A DNA stretch of 23,168 bases from Rhizobiales bacterium CCH3-A5 (GTDB taxonomy: Bacteria; Pseudomonadota; Alphaproteobacteria; Rhizobiales; Beijerinckiaceae), in NCBI GenBank assembly GCA_001556025.1, contig LSIB01000128.1, positions 1-23,168 on the forward strand, given 5' to 3'. Shown piece by piece: positions 6,929 to 15,089 of this stretch (position 1 is the first letter of the stretch; each line of letters starts with the position of its first letter). Position numbers and translations under genes: made by a program. The notes beneath the pieces were generated by a model, which searched no databases, had not been told where the DNA came from, and saw only the letters and a program-made list of their open reading frames with translations.

Positions 6929-7840
6929 ATGAGCGACGAGATCGAGTTCGACCGGACGGCCGCCCCCGCGCGCGAGGTCGCCGGGCTTTCGCCTCTGGTT
7001 CGGCGGCTGATCGCCGGCAATGCCGGGCCGATGACCTTCACCGGCACCTGCACCTACATCGTCGGGCGCGGCCGCGTCGCGGTGATCGACCCTGGCCCCG
7101 ACGATCTCGGCCACATCACGCGGCTGCTGGCGGCGCTCGGCAGCGAGACCGTCAGCGACATCGTCGTGACACACACCCATCGCGACCATTCTCCGGCGGC
7201 CGCCGCGCTGAAGGCCGCCACCGGCGCGCGCCTCGTCGGCTGCGGCCCGCACCGGCCGGCGCGCGAACTCGCGCTTGGCGAACTGAACCCGCTCGACGCC
7301 GCAGCCGACCGCGACTATGCGCCCGACCTCGAAATGCAGCATGGCGACACGATCGCCGGGCGCGGCTGGACCCTGCAGGCGGTGGCGACGCCGGGCCACA
7401 CCGCCAACCACCTTGCCTTCACGCTGACCGAGGAAAACGCCCTGTTCTCCGGCGACCATGTCATGGCCTGGTCGACCTCGATCGTCGCCCCGCCGGATGG
7501 CTCGATGGCGGACTACATGGCCTCGATCGAGCGGCTGCGCGGCATGGAGCATGCGCGCTACTGGCCCGGCCATGGCGGCCCTGTGGAGGAGCCGCAGCGC
7601 TTCCTGCGCGGACTGGTGCAGCACCGCCGCCAGCGCGAGGCGGCGATCCTGAACCGGCTGGCCGAGGGCGACGAGACCATCGCCGCCATGGTGCCGCCAA
7701 TCTATCAGGGCCTGCCCGTGGCGCTGCACGGAGCGGCCTCGCTCTCTGTGCTGGCGCAGCTCGAAGACCTCGTCCTGCGTGGCGTTGTCGCCTGCAACGA
7801 CGCGCTGCCGCAACTCGCGAGCCGGTATAGGCGTCTCTGA
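6929..7840 (+). CDS. MBL-fold metallo-hydrolase
   Basis: 303-residue metallo-beta-lactamase-fold hydrolase of the LACTB2-like group. The zinc motif THTHRDHS gives H82, H84, D86 and H87. Further ligands are expected at TPGHTANH, at SGDHVM, and at the final His in YWPGHGGPVEEP. The C-terminal 80 residues, from RFLRGLVQHRRQREAAIL, resemble the winged-helix tail found in this subgroup. The substrate is unknown; the fold covers thioesterases, nucleases and lactonases. I choose ATG 6929 with GGAAG a few bases upstream, because sequence before it is unlike the family. It is divergent from bioY and convergent with the DUF1499 gene, with three bases between stops. Confidence 0.9.
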   Translation: MSDEIEFDRTAAPAREVAGLSPLVRRLIAGNAGPMTFTGTCTYIVGRGRVAVIDPGPDDLGHITRLLAALGSETVSDIVVTHTHRDHSPAAAALKAATGARLVGCGPHRPARELALGELNPLDAAADRDYAPDLEMQHGDTIAGRGWTLQAVATPGHTANHLAFTLTEENALFSGDHVMAWSTSIVAPPDGSMADYMASIERLRGMEHARYWPGHGGPVEEPQRFLRGLVQHRRQREAAILNRLAEGDETIAAMVPPIYQGLPVALHGAASLSVLAQLEDLVLRGVVACNDALPQLASRYRRL

Positions 7841-7843
7841 AGC

Positions 7844-8620
7844 TCAGCGCGCCTCGACCAGCAGCTCGACCTCCTCAGTGAACGCCGCGATCCGGGCCGC
7901 GTTCGCGCCGAAATCATGGCTGCCCAGCCGCGAGGCCGAGCGGATGTCGATGCGGCTGCCATCGGCGCGCGGGCGCACCCGAATGGTGATGTCGTCCGAA
8001 AAGCGCAGGATCCGCGTTCGCGCGACCGCCTCGATCCGCCCTGCCCCGGTGCGCCCACCGGGTCTGGCCGATTCCAGCACCTGCCAGCCCTGGTTCACGG
8101 CGGCCTTGCGCGCGATGTCGAAGGCGATCTCGGCCGGCAGCTCGAGCACGATCGGGACTGCCTTCGGATAGGCCTGGCGCTGGATTCGCCGCCGTTCGGC
8201 TGGAACGTCCGGCGGCACGCGGCCCCTGCGCGCATCGAGCGCGACGCGCGAGCGGCTGAACGCCGGCGGATCGTCGATATCGGTCGAGACGTCGTTGAGG
8301 AGCGGCAGCGTCGCGAGCTTGAAGACGGCGTAGGCCGCCGGGGCGAGCAGGACGAGCGAGAGAAGGAAAGCCTGCGCCGCCATGCCGACCCCGCGATGCC
8401 CCGATTGCCAGATGCGCATGAACGCCGCGACCGAGAGCAGCAGCGCCAGCACGACGAAGCCGTAAGCCCCGATGATCGGCGCCAGCCCCTGCTGGCTCGG
8501 CTCGCCCAGGCGGAAGGCGACGAGCGCGACGACGAGCACCGCGAGCGAAAACCACGCCAGCCGCCGGCTCCAGAGCGCGGCGCGCGAGACAGGCTCCTCG
8601 AAGACGAGACGGCGATGCAT
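7844..8620 (-). CDS. DUF1499 membrane protein
   Basis: 258-residue protein with three N-terminal hydrophobic segments: about residues 18-38 (LAWFSLAVLVVALVAF), 47-67 (GAYGFVVLALLLSVAAFM), and about 78-100. A soluble DUF1499 domain then covers about residues 140-258. The domain shows AYPKAVPIVLELP, a central WQV strand, IEAVARTRILRFSDDITIRV, and the closing SRLGSHDFGANAARI. The function of DUF1499 is not established. The start at 8620 is an ATG with only a weak AAAGG upstream; an in-frame GTG lies further upstream. It is 53 bp downstream of the acyl-CoA ligase on the same strand, so the two may be co-transcribed. Confidence 0.85.
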   Translation of the reverse strand: MHRRLVFEEPVSRAALWSRRLAWFSLAVLVVALVAFRLGEPSQQGLAPIIGAYGFVVLALLLSVAAFMRIWQSGHRGVGMAAQAFLLSLVLLAPAAYAVFKLATLPLLNDVSTDIDDPPAFSRSRVALDARRGRVPPDVPAERRRIQRQAYPKAVPIVLELPAEIAFDIARKAAVNQGWQVLESARPGGRTGAGRIEAVARTRILRFSDDITIRVRPRADGSRIDIRSASRLGSHDFGANAARIAAFTEEVELLVEAR

Positions 8621-8673
8621 GGCCTTTGGTGCCGTGGCGTCGGCCGGAAGGCAAGGGCGGAGCGTCGACGCTG

Positions 8674-10305
8674 TCACACCCCCGGAAAGCGATAATCCCG
8701 GAACTGCTCCCGGAGCGCCGTCTTCTGGATCTTGCCCGTCGCGGTGTGCGGAATCGCCTCGACCAGCACGACGTCGTCGGGCAGCCACCATTTCGCGATC
8801 TTGCCCTCCATGAAGGCGAGCATCGCCGCCTTGTCGGGCGCACGTCCCGGTTTCGGCACGATCACCAGCAGCGGCCGCTCGTCCCATTTCGGATGGACGA
8901 CGCCGATCACGGCGGCTTCCGCCACATCGGGATGGCCGACCGCGAGATTCTCGAGATCGATCGAGGATATCCACTCTCCGCCCGACTTGATCACGTCCTT
9001 GGAGCGGTCGGTGACCTGCATGTAGCCATGCGCGTCGATGGTGCCGACATCGCCGGTGTCGAAGAAGCCGTGCTCGTCGAGAATCTCTTCGTCCTCGCGC
9101 CGGAAATAGGCTTTCGAGACCGCGGGCCCGCGCACCTTGAGCCGGCCGAAGGTCGCGCCGTCCCATGGCATCTCCTTGCCGGCATCGTCGGTGATCCGGA
9201 ACTCGACCGTGAAGGGCGGGTGGCCCTGCTTCATCTTGAGGTCGAGCAGGGCGTCGCCGTCGAGATGCGCATAGGCCGGCTTGACCGAGCAGAACGAACC
9301 GACCGGGCTCATCTCGGTCATGCCCCAGGCATGCGAAACGGTGACGCCGTATTTGCGCTCGAAAGTTTCCGTCATGGCGCGTGGGCAGGCCGAGCCGCCG
9401 ATCATCACGCGCTTCAGCGTGGAGAGCCCCTGCCCCGTCGCCTCGAGCTGCTGCAGCAGGCCGAGCCAGACCGTCGGCACGGCCGCCGTCATGGTGACGC
9501 CCTCGCCTTCCAGCAGTTCCAGCAGCGAGGTCCCGTCGAGCTTCGCGCCGGGCAGCACGAGCTTGGCACCCGTCATCGGCGCGGAATAGGCCAGCGACCA
9601 GCTATTGGCGTGGAACAGCGGCACCACCGGCAGCACCGTGTCGCGCGAGGACAATGCGAGAAAGTCGGGCGCGGCGCAGGCCAACGCATGCAGCACGTTG
9701 GAGCGGTGCGAATAGAGCACGCCCTTGGGGCCGCCGGTCGTGCCCGAGGTGTAGCAGAGTCCGGCTGCCGTATTCTCGTCGAGCTTGGCCCAGGCGAAAT
9801 CCTCGTCCGCGCCCGCGATCCACGCCTCATAGGCGACCGCGCCCTTCAGCGTGGTGTCGGGCATATGATCATCGTCGGTCAGGATGACGTAGCGCTCGAT
9901 CGAGGGCAGCTTGTCCTGGATCTGCTCGATGAGCTTGACGAAGGTCAGGTCGAGAAACAGCAGCCGGTCCTCGGCATGGTTGATGATCCAGGCGATCTGC
10001 TCGGGGAACAGCCTTGGATTGACGGTGTGCGTGATCGCGCCCAGGCCGGTGATGCCGTACCAGAGTTCGAGATGGCGCTCGCTGTTCCAGGCCAGGGTCG
10101 CGACACGGTCGCCCTGCCTGATTCCCGCATCGGAGAGCCGGCGCGCCACCTTGAGGGCGCGCTGCCTGACGTCGGCATAGGTCGAGCGCCGCAGCGTGCC
10201 GTCCTCCACCGCGCGGCTGACGACCTCGCGCCCGCCATGCTGGATCGCGGCATGGTCGATGATACGGTGCAGCAGCAGGGGCCAGTCCTGCATCAAGCCG
10301 AGCAT
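8674..10305 (-). CDS. Medium/long-chain fatty-acyl-CoA ligase (AlkK-like)
   Basis: 543-residue member of the acyl-adenylate-forming family, which activates a carboxylic acid with ATP and loads it onto CoA. Visible motifs are the phosphate loop [18 protein letters not shown], the adenine motif [17 protein letters not shown] with the ribose-binding Asp, and the near-C-terminal catalytic Lys in TATGKIQK. The N-terminus [20 protein letters not shown] and overall length match AlkK-type medium-chain ligases, related to the DmdB group; the exact acyl substrate cannot be told. GGAGAG sits about seven bases before the ATG. It is divergent from a MarR regulator 147 bp away, which may control it, and is followed by the DUF1499 gene. 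Confidence 0.92.
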   Translation of the reverse strand: MLGLMQDWPLLLHRIIDHAAIQHGGREVVSRAVEDGTLRRSTYADVRQRALKVARRLSDAGIRQGDRVATLAWNSERHLELWYGITGLGAITHTVNPRLFPEQIAWIINHAEDRLLFLDLTFVKLIEQIQDKLPSIERYVILTDDDHMPDTTLKGAVAYEAWIAGADEDFAWAKLDENTAAGLCYTSGTTGGPKGVLYSHRSNVLHALACAAPDFLALSSRDTVLPVVPLFHANSWSLAYSAPMTGAKLVLPGAKLDGTSLLELLEGEGVTMTAAVPTVWLGLLQQLEATGQGLSTLKRVMIGGSACPRAMTETFERKYGVTVSHAWGMTEMSPVGSFCSVKPAYAHLDGDALLDLKMKQGHPPFTVEFRITDDAGKEMPWDGATFGRLKVRGPAVSKAYFRREDEEILDEHGFFDTGDVGTIDAHGYMQVTDRSKDVIKSGGEWISSIDLENLAVGHPDVAEAAVIGVVHPKWDERPLLVIVPKPGRAPDKAAMLAFMEGKIAKWWLPDDVVLVEAIPHTATGKIQKTALREQFRDYRFPGV

Positions 10306-10402
10306 GGGCGTCTCTCCGGTCAAGTCTTCTGGTTGTTGCCCGCAGGATAGACGCAGGCCCGCGCATTGGGAAAGCACGACGCTTGGGCGAAGGGCTCGCG
10401 TA

Positions 10403-10419
10403 AACCCGCACGATGGGTT
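10403..10419. promoter_or_regulatory. Candidate MarR operator between acyl-CoA ligase and marR-type gene
   Basis: AACCC at 10403-10407 and GGGTT at 10415-10419 form a perfect inverted repeat with a seven-base spacer, inside the 147-bp divergent gap. Its position, 34 bp before the regulator start, fits an autoregulatory MarR site. The five-base arms are short and could occur by chance. Confidence 0.3.
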
Positions 10420-10452
10420 AGGTCGGATGGGTCCGCTTCCGGAGCATGGCCT

Positions 10453-10920
10453 GTGCCCGCAACCAACGCCGCCCCCCGTCCCGAGCCGGCCGAACCCGAC
10501 CGCGTCTGGTTCCGTTTCCTGCGTCTCCATGCGCGGCTGCTCGGCCAGATGACGCAGCGCATCCGCGCGCTCGGGCTCTCGATCCCGCAATTCGACCTGC
10601 TCTCCACCCTCACCGAGCGCGAAGGCATCAGCCAGAGCGAACTCGCCGAGCGGCTCTACGTCACCAAGGGCAATGTCTCGGGCCTGGTCGACCGGCTGGT
10701 CCAGGCCGGCCTCGTCGAGCGACGCGCCATCGCCGGCGACCGGCGCTCCTATGCGATGCATCTGACACCCGAGGGCCGCCGCCTCGCCGAGGCCGGCATT
10801 GCCGCGCAACGCGATTTCGTCGCGCAGACGCTGGGCAAGCTGCGCAGCGACGATCTGGCCGAACTCGACCGGCTCGTCGTTGCCTGGCGCGAGGTCGCCC
10901 GCAGCGTCGAGGCGAGCTGA
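10453..10920 (+). CDS. MarR-family transcriptional regulator
   Basis: 155-residue winged-helix regulator. The DNA-binding region runs from SIPQFDLLSTLTEREGISQS through ELAERLYVTKGNVSGLVDRL. The wing is GLVERRAIAGDRRSYAMHLT, containing the typical D-R-R residues, and is followed by TPEGRRLAE and a C-terminal dimerisation helix. I choose GTG 10453 because GGAG lies about nine bases upstream, and the longer frame from 10366 encodes sequence unlike the family. It is divergent from the acyl-CoA ligase and only ten bases upstream of the amidase, so it may regulate either. The ligand is unknown. Confidence 0.9.
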   Translation: MPATNAAPRPEPAEPDRVWFRFLRLHARLLGQMTQRIRALGLSIPQFDLLSTLTEREGISQSELAERLYVTKGNVSGLVDRLVQAGLVERRAIAGDRRSYAMHLTPEGRRLAEAGIAAQRDFVAQTLGKLRSDDLAELDRLVVAWREVARSVEAS

Positions 10921-10930
10921 GCGGACGCCC

Positions 10931-12397
10931 ATGGCTGCGCCGATCGACCTCACCGCGTCGGCCACGCAGTTGCGCGAGGCCCTGCTCGCGCGCCGCTTCA
11001 GCGCGAGCGACCTGCTGGAGGCGAGCTTCGCACGCATCGACGCGCTCAACCCGTCGCTGAACGCCGTCGTCGCGCAGGATCGCGACGCGGCGCGCATGAT
11101 GGCGAAGGCCTCGAACGTGCGGCTGTCGAGTGGCACGGCGCGCCCGCTGGAAGGCCTGCCGGTCACGATCAAGGACGCCTTCGACGTCGCCGGCCTGCCT
11201 TCCTCCGGTGGTCTGCCCGCTTATCGCGAGCGCCTGCCGGAGCGGGACGCCGCCGCCGTGGCCAGGCTCAGGGCAGCCGGCGTCGTCATCATCGGCAAGA
11301 CGAACGTCCCCGTCTTCTCCGGCGATTTCCAGAGCTACAACCCGGCCCATGGCGTGACGAACAATCCGTGGGACGTGGGCCATTCGCCTGGCGGCTCGTC
11401 GGGCGGAGCCTGCGTGTCGGTCGCGACCGGAATGGCCACCTTCGAACTCGGCTCCGATCTCGGCGGTTCGATCCGCTGGCCGGCCCATGCCTGCGGCGTT
11501 CACGGCCTGAAGACGAGCTGGGGTCTGGTCTCGACATGGGGCGTGATCCCGCCGCCGCCCGAGCGTCGCACGCCGCGCAACGCCGATCTGCTGGTCGCCG
11601 GACCGATCGCGCGCAGCGCAGCCGATCTCGATCTGATCCTGCCGGTGCTCGCCGGCCCGCGCGATACGACGATCGCAGGCTCCTCCCTCCCGCCGCCGCG
11701 TCGCACCGATGCGCGGGCCTTGCGCGTCGCGCTCTGGGCCGACGACGCCTTCGCGCCGGTCGATGGCGAGGTGGCGGACGCAGTCCGCGAGGCCGGCCGC
11801 AAGCTGGCGGCAGCAGGCGCGATCGTCGATGAGAAGGCGCGCCCGAGCCTGCGTTTCGCCGAGGCCTTCGAGGTCTATGCGCTGCTCAACCACGCCGTCG
11901 TCGCCTATGGCCTGCCGCCGAAGGTGCGCGCCCGCATCCAGGCTCAAAGCGCCAACTACACGCGCGGCGACCTCTCGCATCAGGCTCTCCAGGCGCGCGG
12001 CGCAGGGATGACACCGAGCCTTTATCAGGAGATCGGCCAGCGCCGGCTGACGCTGAAGCGGCAATGGGCCCGCTTCTTCCAGAATTACGACGTACTGCTC
12101 TGCCCGCCCGCTCCGGTGGCGGCGATCCCGCACGACCACGGCCCCGACATCCACGCAAGGCGGCTGAACGTGACCGGCACGGAGCGGCCCTATCTGGATT
12201 TCCTGCTGTGGGCCTCGCTGGCCACGGGCGCGGACCTGCCGGCGCTGGCGGCGCCGGTCGGCTTGTCGCAGGCCGGCCTGCCGCTCGGCGTCCAGATCAT
12301 CGCGGGCGCGGGCGAAGACCGTATGGCGATCGCGGTCGGCGCAATGCTGGAGCAGGCCGGCTGCGGCTATCGGGTGCCGCCGATGGCGCGCAGCTAG
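10931..12397 (+). CDS. Amidase (amidase-signature family)
   Basis: 488-residue amidase-signature enzyme that hydrolyses amide bonds. The Ser-cisSer-Lys triad is complete: K81 in PVTIKDAFDVAG, S156 in GHSPGGSSGGA, and nucleophile S180 in GSDLGGSIRWPA. The spacing between the two serines (24 residues) equals that of well-studied members. It begins 10 bases after the MarR stop, so the two are probably co-transcribed; no clear ribosome site is seen before the ATG. It is not next to gatB or gatC and lacks a Gat context, so it is probably a catabolic or detoxifying amidase rather than a tRNA amidotransferase subunit. The substrate is unknown. Confidence 0.92.
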   Translation: MAAPIDLTASATQLREALLARRFSASDLLEASFARIDALNPSLNAVVAQDRDAARMMAKASNVRLSSGTARPLEGLPVTIKDAFDVAGLPSSGGLPAYRERLPERDAAAVARLRAAGVVIIGKTNVPVFSGDFQSYNPAHGVTNNPWDVGHSPGGSSGGACVSVATGMATFELGSDLGGSIRWPAHACGVHGLKTSWGLVSTWGVIPPPPERRTPRNADLLVAGPIARSAADLDLILPVLAGPRDTTIAGSSLPPPRRTDARALRVALWADDAFAPVDGEVADAVREAGRKLAAAGAIVDEKARPSLRFAEAFEVYALLNHAVVAYGLPPKVRARIQAQSANYTRGDLSHQALQARGAGMTPSLYQEIGQRRLTLKRQWARFFQNYDVLLCPPAPVAAIPHDHGPDIHARRLNVTGTERPYLDFLLWASLATGADLPALAAPVGLSQAGLPLGVQIIAGAGEDRMAIAVGAMLEQAGCGYRVPPMARS

Positions 12398-12453
12398 ATC
12401 GGTTTCCAGCGAGGCTGAATCCTCGATAATCGAGCTCGGAAGCCCGACAGCAA

Positions 12454-12476
12454 CCCCTCCCCCTCGTGGGGAGGGG
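12454..12476. repeat. GC-rich palindromic hairpin between convergent genes
   Basis: CCCCTCCCC at 12454-12462 and GGGGAGGGG at 12468-12476 form a perfect nine-base-pair stem with a five-base loop, followed by a partial repeat AAGGGGTT. This sequence type is widely dispersed in alphaproteobacterial intergenic DNA (from memory). It sits between the convergent amidase and cysteine-cluster genes and may help end transcription, although it has no T tract. Confidence 0.7.
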
Positions 12477-12524
12477 AAGGGGTTCGCGTCGAGGGTCCAG
12501 CGCAACCTGAATGCAGGACAGTCG

Positions 12525-13028
12525 CTAAGCCGCGACCTTGATCTTCTCGATGGTCGCGCGCCCGCCTACACCCTGCTTCAGCACCAGCCGCTCGTCCGCC
12601 GCCACCGTGCCGAGTTGGACCTCGCTATCGGCCATCACCGCCGTCGCGAGCTTGTTGACGAACACGATCACCGGCTGCCGGCTGGCTGCCGCCCAGCGCT
12701 TGAACTGGCCGTAGAACGGCTCCTTGCGCCAGGCCCCCGCCGCGCCCGGATCGACCTGCGCGAAGAGCCAGCGCGTCGTCGGGTCCATCGTCAGCACGAA
12801 TCGACTCCGCTCCGGCTTCCAGTCGGGCCCGAGGAAATCCTGCGTCATCCACAGGCAGAAGAAGGCGCGGCAATGCTGGGGCCGCGTTTCGTGGATGCCG
12901 CAGCCGCGCCCGGGCTGGCAATGTCGGCACCAGGTCCCGGCCGGGCTCTCGACGGCGGGCACCTCGTAGACCTTGCAGCACAAGGTGCAGGTGCCGCAGT
13001 CGCGGCCGGCGGCCGGCCGGTTCACCAT
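12525..13028 (-). CDS. YkgJ-like cysteine-cluster protein
   Basis: 167-residue protein with the zinc/iron-chelating cysteine cluster of the YkgJ/UPF0153 group. Cysteines are at 11, 14, 17 and 18 (DCGTCTLCC), 34 and 37 (WCRHC), 43 (GCGIHETRP), and 53 and 58 (HCRAFFC). The rest is a mixed alpha-beta tail without known motifs. The biochemical role is unknown; metal binding is inferred from the cysteines. The ATG at 13028 has no ribosome site, whereas a TTG at 13046 in the same frame has GGAGG about six bases upstream and would add six residues. I list the ATG but consider the TTG quite plausible. It is divergent from the aminotransferase and convergent with the amidase. Confidence 0.85.
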   Translation of the reverse strand: MVNRPAAGRDCGTCTLCCKVYEVPAVESPAGTWCRHCQPGRGCGIHETRPQHCRAFFCLWMTQDFLGPDWKPERSRFVLTMDPTTRWLFAQVDPGAAGAWRKEPFYGQFKRWAAASRQPVIVFVNKLATAVMADSEVQLGTVAADERLVLKQGVGGRATIEKIKVAA

Positions 13029-13241
13029 CGTGGCGGGATCGATCAAGAAAGCCTCCAAAAATCGCCGCCACCATGGCGAGGCGGCTGCGTGCTGGCAAGG
13101 CGACGACGCCCGCAACGACGACCGGCGCAAAGCCGGCATTGCGCCAGAGTCTGCCGCGACCCGCGAGAAAATCGCTCAGCGCTTGCGCTGTCTTGGGTCT
13201 ATGGTCGCATAAGCGATCCATCAAGACCGGGAGCCCCGCCG

Positions 13242-14621
13242 ATGCTGTCCAACCTCGCCGTCCGCGACATCGAGACCCTGGTCCACCCCTACACCAATCT
13301 CGCGACACATCGCGATGTCGGCCCGCTGGTGCTCGAACGCGGCGAAGGCATCACCGTCTACGACAGCGCCGGCAAGGACTATATCGAGGCGATGGCGGGG
13401 CTCTGGTGTACCTCGCTCGGCTATTCGAACCAGGAGCTGGTCGAGACGGCCTACGAGCAGATGAAGAAGCTGCCCTTCACCCACATCTTCTCCGGCCGCA
13501 GCCATGATCCGGCGATCGAGCTGGCCGAGAAGCTGAAGGAGATCGCGCCCGTGCCGATCTCGAAGGTTTTTTACGGCGCGTCCGGCTCCGACGCCAACGA
13601 CACCCAGATCAAACTGGTCTGGTACATGAACAATGCGCTCGGTCGGCCGCACAAGAAGAAGATCATCTCGCGGCTCAAGGGCTATCACGGCGTCACGGTG
13701 GCCTCGGCCTCGCTGACCGGCCTGCCCAACAACCACATCGATTTCGACCTGCCGCTGCCCGGCATCTTGCACACCTCCTGTCCGCATCATTACCGCTTCG
13801 CCGAGCCCGGCGAGACCGAGCAGGATTTCTCCTCGCGCATGGCCGCCGAACTGGAGGAGATGATTCTGCGCGAGGGGCCCGACACCGTCGCCGCCTTCAT
13901 CGCCGAGCCGGTGATGGGCGCGGGCGGTGCGATCACGCCTCCTGACGGCTATTTCGAGAAGATCAACGCCGTGCTCGCGAAATACGACGTGCTCTTCATC
14001 GCCGACGAGGTCATCACCGGCTTCGGTCGCACCGGCAACATGTTCGGCACCACGACCTATGGGCTGAACGCCGACACGCTCTCCTGCGCCAAGGCGATCA
14101 CCTCGGCTTACTTTCCGCTGAGCGCCGTGATGATCAACGAGGCCGTCTACGAGGTGCTGGTCGACCAGAGCCGCAAGATCGGCGTCTTCGGCCACGGCAA
14201 CACCTATGCCGGCCACCCGGTCGGCTGCGCGGTGGCGGTCAAGACGCTGGAAATCTACCAGCGCGACAGGATCGTCGAGCATGTCCGCGCCGTCTCGCCG
14301 ACCTTCCTGCGCTGCCTGCACAGGCTCGCCGAGCACCCGCTCGTCGGCGAGGCGCGCGGCGTCGGCCTGATCGGCGGCATCGAGCTCGTCAAGGACAAGC
14401 TCACCAAGGCCCCGTTCGAGGGCAAGAAAGGCGTCGGTCCGAAATCGGTGTTCTTCGCCCAAAGCGAGGGCCTGATCACCCGCGCGATGGGCGACCGTAT
14501 CGCCTTCTGCCCGCCGCTGATCATCAAGGAGAGCGAGATCGAGGAGATGTTCGCCCGTTACACACGCGCGCTGGACAAGACGCTCGACTGGGCCAAGGCC
14601 GAGGGCCTTCTGGCGGCGTGA
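13242..14621 (+). CDS. Class III (omega) aminotransferase
   Basis: 459-residue PLP-dependent aminotransferase of class III, which moves an amino group from an amine or omega-amino acid to a keto acid such as pyruvate. Visible features are the phosphate-binding FYGASGSDANDTQ, YHGVTVASASLTG, D255 in IADEVITGFGRTG contacting the pyridine nitrogen, and the Schiff-base K284 in SCAKAITSAYFPLSAV. The C-terminal part has GHGNTYAGHPVGCAVAV and GVGLIGGIELV. GGGAG lies about nine bases before the ATG. The sequence style matches SpuC-like putrescine or diamine:pyruvate transaminases, but the donor cannot be fixed from sequence. It is a single-gene unit, complete. Confidence 0.92.
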   Translation: MLSNLAVRDIETLVHPYTNLATHRDVGPLVLERGEGITVYDSAGKDYIEAMAGLWCTSLGYSNQELVETAYEQMKKLPFTHIFSGRSHDPAIELAEKLKEIAPVPISKVFYGASGSDANDTQIKLVWYMNNALGRPHKKKIISRLKGYHGVTVASASLTGLPNNHIDFDLPLPGILHTSCPHHYRFAEPGETEQDFSSRMAAELEEMILREGPDTVAAFIAEPVMGAGGAITPPDGYFEKINAVLAKYDVLFIADEVITGFGRTGNMFGTTTYGLNADTLSCAKAITSAYFPLSAVMINEAVYEVLVDQSRKIGVFGHGNTYAGHPVGCAVAVKTLEIYQRDRIVEHVRAVSPTFLRCLHRLAEHPLVGEARGVGLIGGIELVKDKLTKAPFEGKKGVGPKSVFFAQSEGLITRAMGDRIAFCPPLIIKESEIEEMFARYTRALDKTLDWAKAEGLLAA

Positions 14622-15089
14622 GCGGTCCTAGGCGTCACTGATCCTGAGGAGCGGGCCCTCTGCCTGCGTCTCGAAGGACGAGAGCTGAGGAAAGTTGCGT
14701 CGCCAGATTGTGGCGGCCGGATACATCCGCGCACAAAATGCCTTGAACTGTCCCGATTCACGCCGCGCCGCCGGCCGCTTTGCCGGCGATGGTGGCATGG
14801 TCGGCGGCCAGGAACCGCCGGCACCTTGCAGTCGCAGGACATCAGGAGCCATGATTACCCAAAGCCCGCGTCGCCAGACGCTAGCCCCCGCGAGTTCTCG
14901 CAATGCCCCGGCGACGGACGCCCAGACCCCACGCTTCCGCCCGATCGGACTTCGCGCCGTTGCGGCGGGAACAAGATACGCGTCCGGGGCGTTGCCTGAC
15001 AGAGACCACGAGCGGCGGGTCGAGACCCCCGGCGTTCTGCGACACGACTTCGACGAGTGATGATCGTCTGAGTTTCTTCGAGACCCTCC
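14622..15089. other. Gene-poor gap before the metallophosphoesterase
   Basis: 468 bp between the aminotransferase and the phosphoesterase with no convincing gene. The left end (about 14641-14690) is a degraded copy of a dispersed repeat, recognisable by ATCCTGAGGAGC and CGTCTCGAAGGACGAG. Short frames exist on both strands, but their Arg/Pro/Ser-rich translations look like non-coding GC-rich DNA. A strong terminator-like hairpin follows just inside the next gene, so an untranslated RNA ending there is possible. Confidence 0.5.
14641..14690. repeat. Degenerate dispersed intergenic repeat
   Basis: The segment contains ATCCTGAGGAGC and, inverted relative to it, CGTCTCGAAGGACGAG. These are the hallmarks of a palindromic repeat scattered through Hyphomicrobiales intergenic DNA (recalled, not searched). 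The arms are imperfect here, so this copy looks decayed. Confidence 0.5.

Noticed and set aside
6775..7813. Minus-strand frame opposite the MBL hydrolase
   Set aside because: Arg/Gly/His-rich antisense of a gene with clear zinc motifs.
8626..10350. 574-codon plus-strand frame opposite the acyl-CoA ligase
   Set aside because: Mirror of ligase codon bias, with no recognisable domain; the minus-strand ligase has all family motifs.
10661..12505. 614-codon minus-strand frame opposite marR and the amidase
   Set aside because: Antisense shadow; both plus-strand genes carry complete signatures.
14628..14852. Possible 74-residue minus-strand gene in the same gap
   Set aside because: Its C-terminal end (SSFETQAEGPLLRISDA) is the translation of a dispersed intergenic repeat, not a protein family.
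14851..15060. Possible 69-residue gene starting MITQSPRRQT
   Set aside because: AGGAG is only two bases before the ATG, too close, and the Arg/Pro/Ser-rich translation has no hydrophobic core.
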